From JAALKW01 sp033791145 (GTDB lineage Bacteria > Pseudomonadota > Gammaproteobacteria > Legionellales > Legionellaceae): a stretch of DNA of 11,784 nt. Position numbers and translations under genes: made by a program. The notes beneath the pieces are model-generated. The model ran no database searches. It had not been told where the DNA came from and was given only the letters and a program-made list of their open reading frames with translations. The stretch is taken from contig JASJHH010000063.1 of the NCBI GenBank assembly GCA_033791145.1, positions 1 through 11,784 on the forward strand, in the 5' to 3' direction. Positions 7,201 through 11,784 of the stretch are shown piece by piece (position 1 is the stretch's first letter; each line of letters begins with the position of its first letter).

Positions 7201-8056
7201 TTGCAGCTTGAAAGTGATCTATTTTTCCCGCTTTTCTCCACGCTTTAAACGTAACGTAGTCTGCATCAGATAAATTTAAACCTGAGATACTTTTTTCTAA
7301 CCAGGCATTCAAGATTTCAGCCTGAGTCGCATGTGCATCACAATATTGTCCGTAATAAGTTGTGATATCTGAAATAAATGCTTTTTTCCATTCATCAAAT
7401 GGCATTTCAACATTAAATTTCTCATATTCAAAACGTATTAACCAAGTCAATATATCGTCTTTTGTTCCAGATTGTTCCCATATTTGATGATACAACCACG
7501 GTACAAAATCAAGCTCAGTTTGATTTTTTTTCCATTGTTCCTTTTTATAGGCTTCCCATTCAGGTAAGGCTAGATTGGCATTTTTATCGGTTTTCCAACA
7601 CCTAAATACGCCTTCTCTTTGTTTTGCAAGTAATTCTTCCTCTTCCTCAGTCCTAACTTCCATAAAAAGATTTATATGAGGATTTTCTACCATGGTTCGG
7701 CCACGCGCCTCATCGGAGGTTTGACGACGACTCATCTGCTGCATTCCTTTACCCATTATAGCAGCGCGCTTTAGGCCCCGTTGTAATTTTTCTGAACGTG
7801 AAGTTACTGCTACAATCCCAAAAGATTCTAAACTCTTCTTGAGTGCCTCTTGCGTCACAGGGCGATCATTATCAACAAATGTTTCCTCGAGTGTTTCCAC
7901 AATCCGAGCTTTGGCTATATCGTCCCCTAAATAACTTAGAAAGTATCCCTTACCACCCAGTCTTATTTCTTGCCCAGTACGCCCATCCCGTTCTAATGAA
8001 AGTAAAATTTCTTGATCTTGTGCGTAATGGATAGCAATACTAAATTTAGGCTTCAT
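4247..8056 (-). CDS. Giant multidomain protein with C-terminal serine beta-lactamase-fold domain, candidate effector
   Basis: The product has 1269 residues, no signal peptide and no membrane segment. Residues 150-335 are Trp-rich, with degenerate helical repeats about 18-21 residues apart. Residues 357-570 form a module (LYHVTSS, SGKGYAIFVVD, FHHSSF at 410-415, ASGE at 423-426, then SGHYQP at 538-543 and RHGVDLS) that I recall, unverified, from bacterial toxins and effectors; about 100 residues are inserted between its halves. Residues 739-790 look like a degenerate second copy. Residues 655-725 form a basic coiled coil. Residues 868-1215 are a class C/LACTB-like beta-lactamase fold: S920-L-S-K923, LSHQTGLP at 973-980, Y997-S-G999 and H1157-W-G1159 fit the three active-site motifs, so hydrolase activity is plausible; substrate unknown. 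The Glu/Ser-rich tail (1240-1269) resembles Dot/Icm signals. The start ATG has GAGG 10 bases upstream. Confidence 0.8.
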   Translation of the reverse strand: MKPKFSIAIHYAQDQEILLSLERDGRTGQEIRLGGKGYFLSYLGDDIAKARIVETLEETFVDNDRPVTQEALKKSLESFGIVAVTSRSEKLQRGLKRAAIMGKGMQQMSRRQTSDEARGRTMVENPHINLFMEVRTEEEEELLAKQREGVFRCWKTDKNANLALPEWEAYKKEQWKKNQTELDFVPWLYHQIWEQSGTKDDILTWLIRFEYEKFNVEMPFDEWKKAFISDITTYYGQYCDAHATQAEILNAWLEKSISGLNLSDADYVTFKAWRKAGKIDHFQAAILRKAWEQTDKRLSLEKYTELKRQALDERWEKSGLKQAGVSFQYWREMQDPTLVNDTGLRPFIRCDAKTRKLYHVTSSQTGEILRNGRLYSTEYDTTLHSGKGYAIFVVDSDEQIYAGSHIQQVFHHSSFLSNAATLASGEVRMGLESFIQYAKDKHHADVMLAEFTSNNKDPYKIQFIKNEKDNTWTIAGEDAEANMQIIPVPAGSELETSLQDPAMKDLSFSKRSTILTQAATVLGRKNPTDQVTLLSSKSGHYQPKDEENYYMLKLWERHGVDLSQTPFVSLGSSEAYRCAQEYLDLIEPRMRARQETRLYLETGSVQNHLREPLSSVQNSVVINEKSECYEGGLSHPAFSHPNVLHAKNLPGYREGALVLKEDVKLRIEKLKAKLVKATVDVKALDKLIKNTSKRMRARRLGRRLLKENTEARIEKMTREINVLENALSATYEPPGTQIIRGGGVMTLNAAGEVIEVDAKLGNYVLSPQEIEKTLLTLKQRGVNLESLSLITYDGKGRSIPLQNAHQYIIDKSRQVLHEGPSASLDVGDTSYGAIARKLGAAPSSAAIAESFESAEEKVKQEESILHHQKKELKKLIEHHKVVGASVAVLDNGEMSAFSAGKLVSGGEQNLTPDGVFEAASLSKPVFAYIVLKIVERGDIDLDAPLCQLSQNGFGPPELRETPEYQQLTARMVLSHQTGLPNWWPHSFQAEPGAQFNYSGLAFTCLCDVIQESSGLSLEQLAKRELEPLGIVQSHYFYQPEDDADEKRRFAVGHNAAGVPDEKSHYVKQSEENPQMLFEKPLPAASLFITAEHYAKFLDACINDKFIREHMFVDSNDLAGRDKKGLEAGVPSDMLNQLHWGLGMGIQNNKDGSKTLFHWGDSETFRNLATLRIEEDGSYKGVVCLTNSADGAAIFRQVSEPIVGDNGPISVWLRKREKLNVSKASFSTTVESPDTQYMREQLQAIKSEEKNLDSSSSAETSNTPGIRGSK

Positions 8057-8111
8057 AAATCACATACCTCACAAGTTGCTAGAAAGTGATATCAAACACT
8101 CATATGATGTT

Positions 8112-8117
8112 ATTATA
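8112..8117 (-). promoter_or_regulatory. Possible -10 box of the giant gene
   Basis: On the minus strand this reads TATAAT, about 55 bases before the ATG at 8056. No convincing -35 hexamer lies 16-18 bases upstream, so the promoter would depend on the -10 alone or on an activator. Confidence 0.3.
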
Positions 8118-8187
8118 GAACAAAGCGGGCGAATGTAGGCTTTATTGATTCCTTGCTCCTTGATCATCTATAAAAAGAAACCTCAGA

Positions 8188-8217
8188 ACCTCAGGGTCGA
8201 GGCTTGCGTCTTGCAAA
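8188..8217 (-). repeat. 30-bp dispersed repeat, copy 1 (inverted relative to 8822-8851)
   Basis: The reverse complement of this segment matches 8822-8851 at 28 of 30 bases (core ACGCAAGCC and CGACCCTGAGGT). The pair forms a 660-bp inverted arrangement enclosing the tRNA fragment and a small secreted-protein gene. Confidence 0.75.
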
Positions 8218-8220
8218 GGC

Positions 8221-8239
8221 CTATGGTAGACCCCCTGCG
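8221..8239 (+). repeat. 19-bp direct repeat, right copy
   Basis: This is identical to 4221-4239. It lies about 165 bp upstream of the giant gene's start and 3 bp from the dispersed repeat at 8188-8217. A shorter related copy (gaccccctgcgtttt) occurs at 10011-10025. Confidence 0.85.
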
Positions 8240-8242
8240 TTT

Positions 8243-8282
8243 TTAAACTGTGTCATGATTGTGACAGTAACACACCGTTTAA
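8243..8282. repeat. Nested inverted repeats left of the tRNA fragment
   Basis: Outer arms ttaaac (8243-8248) and gtttaa (8277-8282) enclose inner arms TGTCA (8251-8255) and TGACA (8262-8266). Symmetry of this kind suits a dimeric DNA-binding protein or a recombinase arm site, but it may be chance in AT-rich DNA. Confidence 0.3.
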
Positions 8283-8303
8283 GGTGGCTTTAAGCTGTTT
8301 CTG

Positions 8304-8347
8304 GTAGTTTTAATGCATTATAAGACATTGATTTTAAACTACTTTTT
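8304..8347 (+). terminator. Hairpin with T-run, possible terminator
   Basis: Arms gtagttt (8304-8310) and aaactac (8336-8342) pair perfectly, and an inner AATG/CATT pairing is possible. TTTTT follows at 8343-8347. No plus-strand gene precedes it in this gene-free stretch (8057-8448), so it may be the remains of a terminator from a lost gene or part of an integration site. Confidence 0.3.
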
Positions 8348-8360
8348 ATGACGAGAATAG

Positions 8361-8407
8361 GGCTACGAACCAGAGGGTCGGAGGTTCGAATCCTTCCGGG
8401 CGCACCA
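8361..8407 (+). other. 3' half of a tRNA-Arg(ACG) gene, probable attachment-site scar
   Basis: The segment starts in the anticodon loop (ggctACGaa) and runs through the 3' anticodon arm (ccagag), variable loop (ggtcg), T arm (GGAGG, TTCGAAT, CCTTC), acceptor 3' strand (CGGGCGC), discriminator A and encoded CCA. It matches the 3' half of gammaproteobacterial tRNA-Arg(ACG). The bases before it (gacgagaatag) do not supply the partner 5' anticodon arm, D arm or acceptor strand, so it cannot make a tRNA. A tRNA 3' half of this extent is the usual product of tyrosine-recombinase integration with crossover in the anticodon region. By that logic the integrated element lies to the left and the intact tRNA is beyond the window. 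Confidence 0.82.
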
Positions 8408-8448
8408 TTTTGATTCTTTGTTTATCAACAGGTTAAATGAGGTGTGTC

Positions 8449-8766
8449 TTAATCTGAAGAGATGGTTGGCTTGCAGCCGCTTATGGTGACTGAGTTATCA
8501 GTAATGTTATCAATAGTCTCGCTTGCGTCCATTGTTTCGTAGCACGAGACTGTGCAGCTTTGTACTGTTTGCGTTATCCTATATGCCGCCGGGGTTGTTC
8601 TAGTGATAGCTTGCGGTGATGTCTGGCCCGTCCATGTAATATATACTGTCCCGCGGCTGTTATTCTGAACATAAAAAATGTCGCTAGTTGCCGCACATAC
8701 TTCGTACGAAGTTAACAATGTGCTAAGGCCTAAGATGCTGTTAAGTAAAAAATGTTTGTTCATCAT
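8449..8766 (-). CDS. Small exported Cys-containing protein, function unknown
   Basis: The product has 105 residues (104 from the second ATG). The N-terminus (MMNKHFLLNSILGLSTLLTS) is a typical signal peptide, with cleavage likely after VCA or CAA near residue 25-26. The mature part of about 80 residues is rich in Thr, Ser and Ile and has three cysteines: C71 and C75 (C-x3-C) and C98. The predicted strands (DIFYVQNN, GTVYITWTG, SVTISG) suggest a small beta fold. Its ATG overlaps the stop of the upstream membrane-protein gene (ATGA), so translational coupling is possible. No strong ribosome site is seen. It ends 42 bp from the tRNA-Arg half. It has no clear sequence similarity to the exported protein at 1839-2330, although both are short, exported and Cys-containing. 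I do not recognise the family. Confidence 0.6.
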   Translation of the reverse strand: MMNKHFLLNSILGLSTLLTSYEVCAATSDIFYVQNNSRGTVYITWTGQTSPQAITRTTPAAYRITQTVQSCTVSCYETMDASETIDNITDNSVTISGCKPTISSD

Positions 8767-9077
8767 ATTTCTTTAATTATGGTTTTGTAATTTACAAAAA
8801 ACATAGCAGACCTAACTGATGTTTGCAAAACGCAAGCCCCGACCCTGAGGTACTCAGGCTCAGCATAATCAATCGCTGGTTCGCAAAGTGTAAGTCCCAT
8901 TTCTAAAACAATCGCAACACCTCCAGTACATCCAAGCGTAATAGGTGCAATGCCTCCCGACGCAACAGTAATGGTTATAATAGTAACTACTGATAATGCC
9001 CCATGAAGATCCCGACTATATTCTTTCAAAAAATCACGCATATAAAAACTCAACACCAAAAAAGAACATATTAACAC
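8763..9077 (-). CDS. Small hydrophobic membrane protein with repeat-derived tail, function unknown
   Basis: The reading frame has 104 codons from ATG 9077; M13 (MRDFLKEY) is another plausible start. Residues about 28-62 are strongly hydrophobic and Gly-rich, with enough length for one or two membrane segments. The last 30 or so residues (from YLRVGACVLQ) are encoded by, or lie downstream of, the dispersed repeat at 8822-8851. The native protein may therefore once have ended elsewhere and now reads into repeat DNA. The stop overlaps the start of the next small gene by 4 bases. No clear ribosome site or recognised domain is present. It may be a real small gene or a chance open frame. Confidence 0.4.
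   Translation of the reverse strand: MLICSFLVLSFYMRDFLKEYSRDLHGALSVVTIITITVASGGIAPITLGCTGGVAIVLEMGLTLCEPAIDYAEPEYLRVGACVLQTSVRSAMFFVNYKTIIKEI
8822..8851 (+). repeat. 30-bp dispersed repeat, copy 2
   Basis: This segment matches the reverse complement of 8188-8217 with two mismatches. It overlaps a perfect hairpin (cctgag, gta, ctcagg at 8844-8858), so the element may be the arm of a small palindromic mobile repeat. It lies inside the reading frame at 8763-9077. Confidence 0.72.
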
Positions 9078-9125
9078 AAAGAGCGCTTTTTAAAAACAGA
9101 ATTAAATCAATGAGGTCAGGTGTTC

Positions 9126-9145
9126 GGTTCAATTAAACCAGATCA
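9126..9145. repeat. Solitary end of the IS3-family element found at 1-1214
   Basis: The 20 bases ggttcaattaaaccagatca are identical to the right end of the IS at 1195-1214, including the C before them, but no transposase is attached. The copy begins to diverge beyond that. It lies 5 bp past the stop codon of the SDR gene. Confidence 0.7.
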
Positions 9146-9150
9146 GTAAT

Positions 9151-9924
9151 TTATAGAACATGCCCTCCGTCCACTTCAAATATTTTACCCGTTATCCAAC
9201 TCGCATCATCTGAAGAAATAAAAAGAGCCATATTTGCTATATCAGCAGGAATTCCAGTTCGTTTAAGCGGAATATTTTCTTGATAATAACGCCACAATTC
9301 AGGATCAGTTCTAGCAGTGTCTTGATTCATTCCTGACTGAATAACCCCAGGAGCAATAGCATTAACACGAATACCATTTTCAGCAAGATTTAGTGCTGCA
9401 TTTTGAGTCCATTTATTCATTGCTGCTTTTGACGACGCATAAGCAATACTTTTTGACATGGTGGTTGTTGCTGCTATTGAGGAAATATTAGTGATACAAC
9501 CTTTGGTTTTTTTATCAATCATATGGTTAGCAATTAATTTTGATAAATAAAGAGGAGAAATCGTATTAACTTGAAATACTAGCTGCATCAACTCTGGTGA
9601 TATTTCAAATATTGTTTCACGAGATAACATGCTGGCATTATTAATAAGAAGATCAACTTGCTCAAGATGCTCAATCGCTTGCATAGAAAAATCTTTTACA
9701 TTTTCTATTTTTGAAAAATCAGCATGAAGAGACCATGCTCGACGACCTCGAGCCTCTATCATTTTAACAGTTTCATCCGCCCCGGCTTTATCAGTACGAT
9801 AGCTAATCAATACATCAGCACCTTCTGCTGCAAAATCCACAGCAATTTTTCGACCAATACTTCTATTAGCTCCGGTTACTATCACTTTTTTATCTTCAAA
9901 TTTCATTTTTTCACCATGGGTCAT
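9151..9924 (-). CDS. SDR-family NAD(P)-dependent oxidoreductase (FabG-like)
   Basis: This is a 257-residue classical short-chain dehydrogenase/reductase, the usual length for the family. The Rossmann nucleotide-binding motif is T17-G-A-N-R-S-I-G24. The adenine-site NNAG motif is N95-N-A-S98. The catalytic tetrad is N120, S149 (NISS), Y162 and K166 (YASSK), with the normal 13-residue Ser-Tyr spacing. The region VNAIAPGVI (188-195) and the C-terminal WITGKIFEVDGG are also typical. Such enzymes reduce or oxidise a carbonyl or alcohol group in the cytosol; the substrate cannot be read from the sequence. A 251-residue form from the internal ATG at 9906 (MKFEDKK) is at least as likely, with GGTGA just upstream. 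It seems intact, stands alone and has an IS end directly after its stop codon. It may be a cargo gene and not part of a fatty-acid operon. Confidence 0.9.
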   Translation of the reverse strand: MTHGEKMKFEDKKVIVTGANRSIGRKIAVDFAAEGADVLISYRTDKAGADETVKMIEARGRRAWSLHADFSKIENVKDFSMQAIEHLEQVDLLINNASMLSRETIFEISPELMQLVFQVNTISPLYLSKLIANHMIDKKTKGCITNISSIAATTTMSKSIAYASSKAAMNKWTQNAALNLAENGIRVNAIAPGVIQSGMNQDTARTDPELWRYYQENIPLKRTGIPADIANMALFISSDDASWITGKIFEVDGGHVL

Positions 9925-10010
9925 CTACATTTTAGTCATATTACAACAAAAATAGCATCTTCAACTATGGAGTCAGATCTGTTACTTAATAAATAAAAAT
10001 TTCTTTTGGT

Positions 10011-10025
10011 GACCCCCTGCGTTTT
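10011..10025 (+). repeat. Partial copy of the 19-bp repeat core
   Basis: The sequence gaccccctgcgtttt equals 8229-8243. It is followed by aggttgaccagatca, whose last part resembles the end of the first IS. It lies in the short gap between the SDR gene and the ankyrin remnant. Confidence 0.5.
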
Positions 10026-10054
10026 AGGTTGACCAGATCAATTATTAAATAAAT

Positions 10055-10083
10055 AGGGCTGGGTTGGATTTCAATCAAGCCCT
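10055..10083 (-). terminator. Possible terminator of the ankyrin remnant
   Basis: On the minus strand AGGGCT and AGCCCT pair around a 17-base loop and are followed by the T-rich run ATTTATTTAATAATT. The stem begins in the last codons of the ankyrin frame, so the stop codon is inside the loop. Confidence 0.45.
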
Positions 10084-11135
10084 TTGCTTTTATCAGGACC
10101 TTCATCAGCTGAAGCGCCTTTATTCTGTTTGTTTTTTCTATTTTTCCCAAAAAAATAAAGTCCACTTTTTGAGCGTGTCGCTTGAGGCTTACTGTCAGCA
10201 GCGCTCAAAATTTCTTTTGCCTTCTCATATAAAACGTTTGATCTGATCTTTAAAGTACTAATTAAAATTCCTTGGCTCTCATGATCAGGAAGCATATTGT
10301 TTAAATCTGAACTTAAAGTATCCAACAAATATTCTGCTCTTTTTTCTTCTAAGGCACAAAATAAAGCAGATAAATTACGAACATCTGTGACGGTTTTTTT
10401 CAAATGACGCTTAAAAATATCAATATCTAAAATACTGCTACATTGTTCTTCACTCAAACTGTTAAGAGCAAGTGATAAACTAGAAGTATCTTTAAAAATA
10501 ATATTTAACGTGTTTTTATCGAAAACAGATGCAGATAAGGCATTATCATATAGATAGCTGCTCGTATTTTTAAGTACCTTCGCTAAATAAGCATTTTTTG
10601 CCGTATGTCCTTTTTGTTGAGCAAGGCCATGCTGAAGCAATACGCGCATCGATTCGATATCTTCGCTCTCGCAAGCAACCTGAAATGGCATTTCACCTAG
10701 ATTATTAGTTTGTTCTACATCTGGAGCATGTTTAAGCAGTTCCTCAAGCAGCTCAAATTTTACAGCTGAATCCCTACTCTTTACGGCATAATGTAGTGGC
10801 GTGTTACCGAATTTGTCGGTTTTATTTGTATCAGCTGAATATTTAATCAACTCCTTAAGTGCCTCAAGTTGACCATGTTCTGCAGCATAATGCAGTGGCG
10901 TTTTATCTGATTTATCGAGGAGATCTACATTATTAGGAGTATGTTTCAGTAAATGCTGAAGTACATCAAGACAATCATCTTTTGCGGCATAATGCAGTGT
11001 GTTTTGAAAATCAGTATAGCCATACTCAAGCAGTAGTTTAACCATTTCTAGATTTTTATAAAATACAGCAGTTGCAAGTAAATTTTCATCCCCTGCAATT
11101 TGCTTTGGATGTTCGGATTTATAGTCAAGTAACAG
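10071..11135 (-). pseudogene. Ankyrin repeat protein, 5' end cut off by an IS element
   Basis: The first ATG (11045) starts in the middle of a repeat (MVKLLLEYG), but the same frame is open upstream to 11135 and clearly continues the ankyrin pattern (LLLDYKSE, then GDENLLATAVFYKNLE). It ends exactly at the IS terminus, where a TAG spans the junction. From residue 1 at the ATG, repeats begin at T16 (TLHYAAKDD), T49 (TPLHYAAEHG), T82 (TPLHYAVKS) and M119 (MPFQVACES). The third has a short insertion. Residues 145-324 are helical without repeats, ending in a basic, Lys-rich tail. The 5' part should lie beyond the IS, off the window. Ankyrin proteins of intracellular bacteria often act on host proteins; here only a truncated product could be made. 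Confidence 0.85.
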
Positions 11136-11136
11136 C

Positions 11137-11174
11137 TATAGTGCCACCACAAATCAAGACAGTATTTTCAACGC
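11137..11174 (-). repeat. Terminus of the intron-interrupted IS
   Basis: These 38 bases match 1708-1745 in reverse complement with one mismatch. They mark the end of the IS and its junction with the ankyrin gene. A 4-bp TATA is at the outer edge of both copies. Confidence 0.72.
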
Positions 11175-11198
11175 ATTAATTCCTTTTCCCCTGCTTTT

Positions 11199-11662
11199 TT
11201 AAGCCGCCATTTTCATAGCATCAAATCGGCAATCATTGTACACATTCATCGGTTTTTTATAATCCAGTGATTGATGAAATCTTTTATGGTTATAAAATTT
11301 AATATACTCCAACACACCATTTTTTAATGCTTTTATGCTGCTGTACTCCTGTAGATAAATATTTTCATATTTGGCACTGCGCCAAAACCGCTCGATAGCA
11401 ATATTATCAGTGGCACGGCCTTTACCATCCATTGATATTTTAATACCATTTTCAATTAGAATTTTAGTATGATCATAAGATGTATATTGACTTCCTTGGT
11501 CTGTATTAAATATTTCAGGAATACCATAATTATCTAATGCTTCTTTGAGTACATCAGTAACCAAAGATGAGTCCATGGTATTCGATATTTTATGAGATAA
11601 GATGGCTTTTGAATGCCAATCAATCACTGCAGCTAAATAAACGAAGCCTCCATTAACCCTGA
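11199..11662 (-). pseudogene. IS3-family transposase OrfB, C-terminal part, split by a group II intron
   Basis: Reading from the intron boundary the frame gives LRVNGGFVYLAAVIDWHSKA and continues to a stop at 11199. Numbered from the ATG at 11627, it holds D43 (NTDQGSQYTS) and E79 (ATDNIAIERFWRSAKYE), the second Asp and the Glu of the D-D(35)E triad with 35 residues between them. The first Asp, normally in the TDITY motif a few residues before RVNGG, lies on the other side of the intron. The core then ends with the family motif YIKFYNHKRFHQSLDYKKP. If the intron splices out of the mRNA, a full transposase could still be made, so this is an interrupted gene and not necessarily a dead one. Confidence 0.85.
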
Positions 11663-11784
11663 GTAGAGTAAGAGCCAGAGCGTAGTCGAACTATTTCTCT
11701 GGTTCTCCTCTCCGAACCGTACGTGCACCTTTCAGCGCATACGGCTCTCCATTTAACCATGGCTAACAGCCATTGCAACATCTG
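11663..11784 (-). ncRNA. Group II intron, 3' end (domains V and VI), rest outside the window
   Basis: Positions 11714-11747, read on the minus strand, form a 34-nt domain V: GAGCCGTATGCGC, then the GAAA tetraloop, then GGTGCACGTACGGTTC. This includes the AGC catalytic triad and the two-base bulge region. It is followed by a domain VI hairpin (CCAGAG pairing with CTCTGG, lower stem AGAG with CTCT) that leaves an A at 11669 bulged, 7 bases from the intron end. That is the expected branch-point position. The intron would end in ...CTCTAC at 11663 and the exon resumes TCAGGGTTAATGG in the transposase frame. Bases 11751-11784 precede domain V and could be domain IV or the 3' end of the intron reverse-transcriptase gene. 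No reverse-transcriptase motif falls inside the window. Confidence 0.88.

Larger units (their letters stand above)
11137..11662 (-). mobile_element. IS3-family element, 3' part, interrupted by a group II intron
   Basis: The terminus at 11137-11174 abuts the ankyrin reading frame. The transposase (orfB) 3' part runs on the minus strand from the intron boundary to 11199. The remaining 5' part of the element must lie beyond the intron, outside the window. It differs from the IS at 1-1214 in both terminal sequence and transposase. Confidence 0.8.

Noticed and set aside
8361..8407. Functional tRNA gene
   Set aside because: The 5' acceptor strand, D arm and 5' anticodon arm are absent, so it cannot fold as a tRNA.
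8188..8851. CRISPR array
   Set aside because: Only two copies of the repeat exist, they are inverted and 600 bp apart, and no regular spacers are present; no cas-like genes are seen anywhere in the window.
9724..9996. Plus-strand 90-codon frame opposite the SDR gene
   Set aside because: Antisense to the conserved Rossmann motif and low in complexity, so a shadow.

Overview
The window looks like an accessory, decaying region of an AT-rich gammaproteobacterial genome, most likely a host-associated member of the Legionellales (Legionella, Coxiella, Rickettsiella or Berkiella type). The reasons are two ankyrin-type repeat proteins, a 1269-residue multidomain protein with no signal peptide and a Glu/Ser-rich C-terminus of the kind seen in Dot/Icm substrates, a tRNA-Arg(ACG) 3' half of gammaproteobacterial type, and a high load of broken insertion sequences. 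The lineage is inferred, not proven. Almost all genes lie on the minus strand.

Layout. 1-1214: most of an IS3-family element (orfA, orfB; left end off the window), sitting directly upstream of a frameshifted RelB/RelE-type toxin-antitoxin remnant (1261-1571). 1708-1745: a solitary end of a second IS. 1839-2330: a small exported Cys-rich protein with three 20-residue solenoid-like repeats. 2411-2440: a REP-like palindrome. 2549-3667: an ankyrin-like protein with 40-residue units. 3731-4143: a truncated IS10-like (IS4 family) element. 4221-8239: a 4.0-kb unit bounded by identical 19-bp direct repeats and holding one giant gene. That protein has a Trp-rich repeat region, a split HHSS/SGHY module with a second degenerate copy, a basic coiled coil, and a serine beta-lactamase-fold domain. 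8188-8407: repeats and the 3' half of a tRNA-Arg gene, read as the distal attachment scar of an integrated island lying to its left. 8449-9077: two small overlapping genes (a secreted Cys protein and a membrane protein whose tail is encoded by a dispersed repeat). 9126-9145: a solitary IS end. 9151-9924: an intact SDR-family oxidoreductase. 10071-11135: a canonical ankyrin gene whose 5' part has been cut off by an IS3-family element (11137-11662), itself interrupted by a group II intron whose domains V and VI are visible at 11663-11784.

How it fits together. There is no operon-like pathway here. The common theme is candidate host-interaction proteins (two ankyrin proteins, the giant protein, two exported Cys proteins) placed as separate cassettes between IS ends and short GACCCC-containing spacer repeats. 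The strongest leads are the giant protein and its direct-repeat boundaries, the tRNA-Arg half site, and the three-level nesting (ankyrin gene, IS, group II intron) at the right edge.
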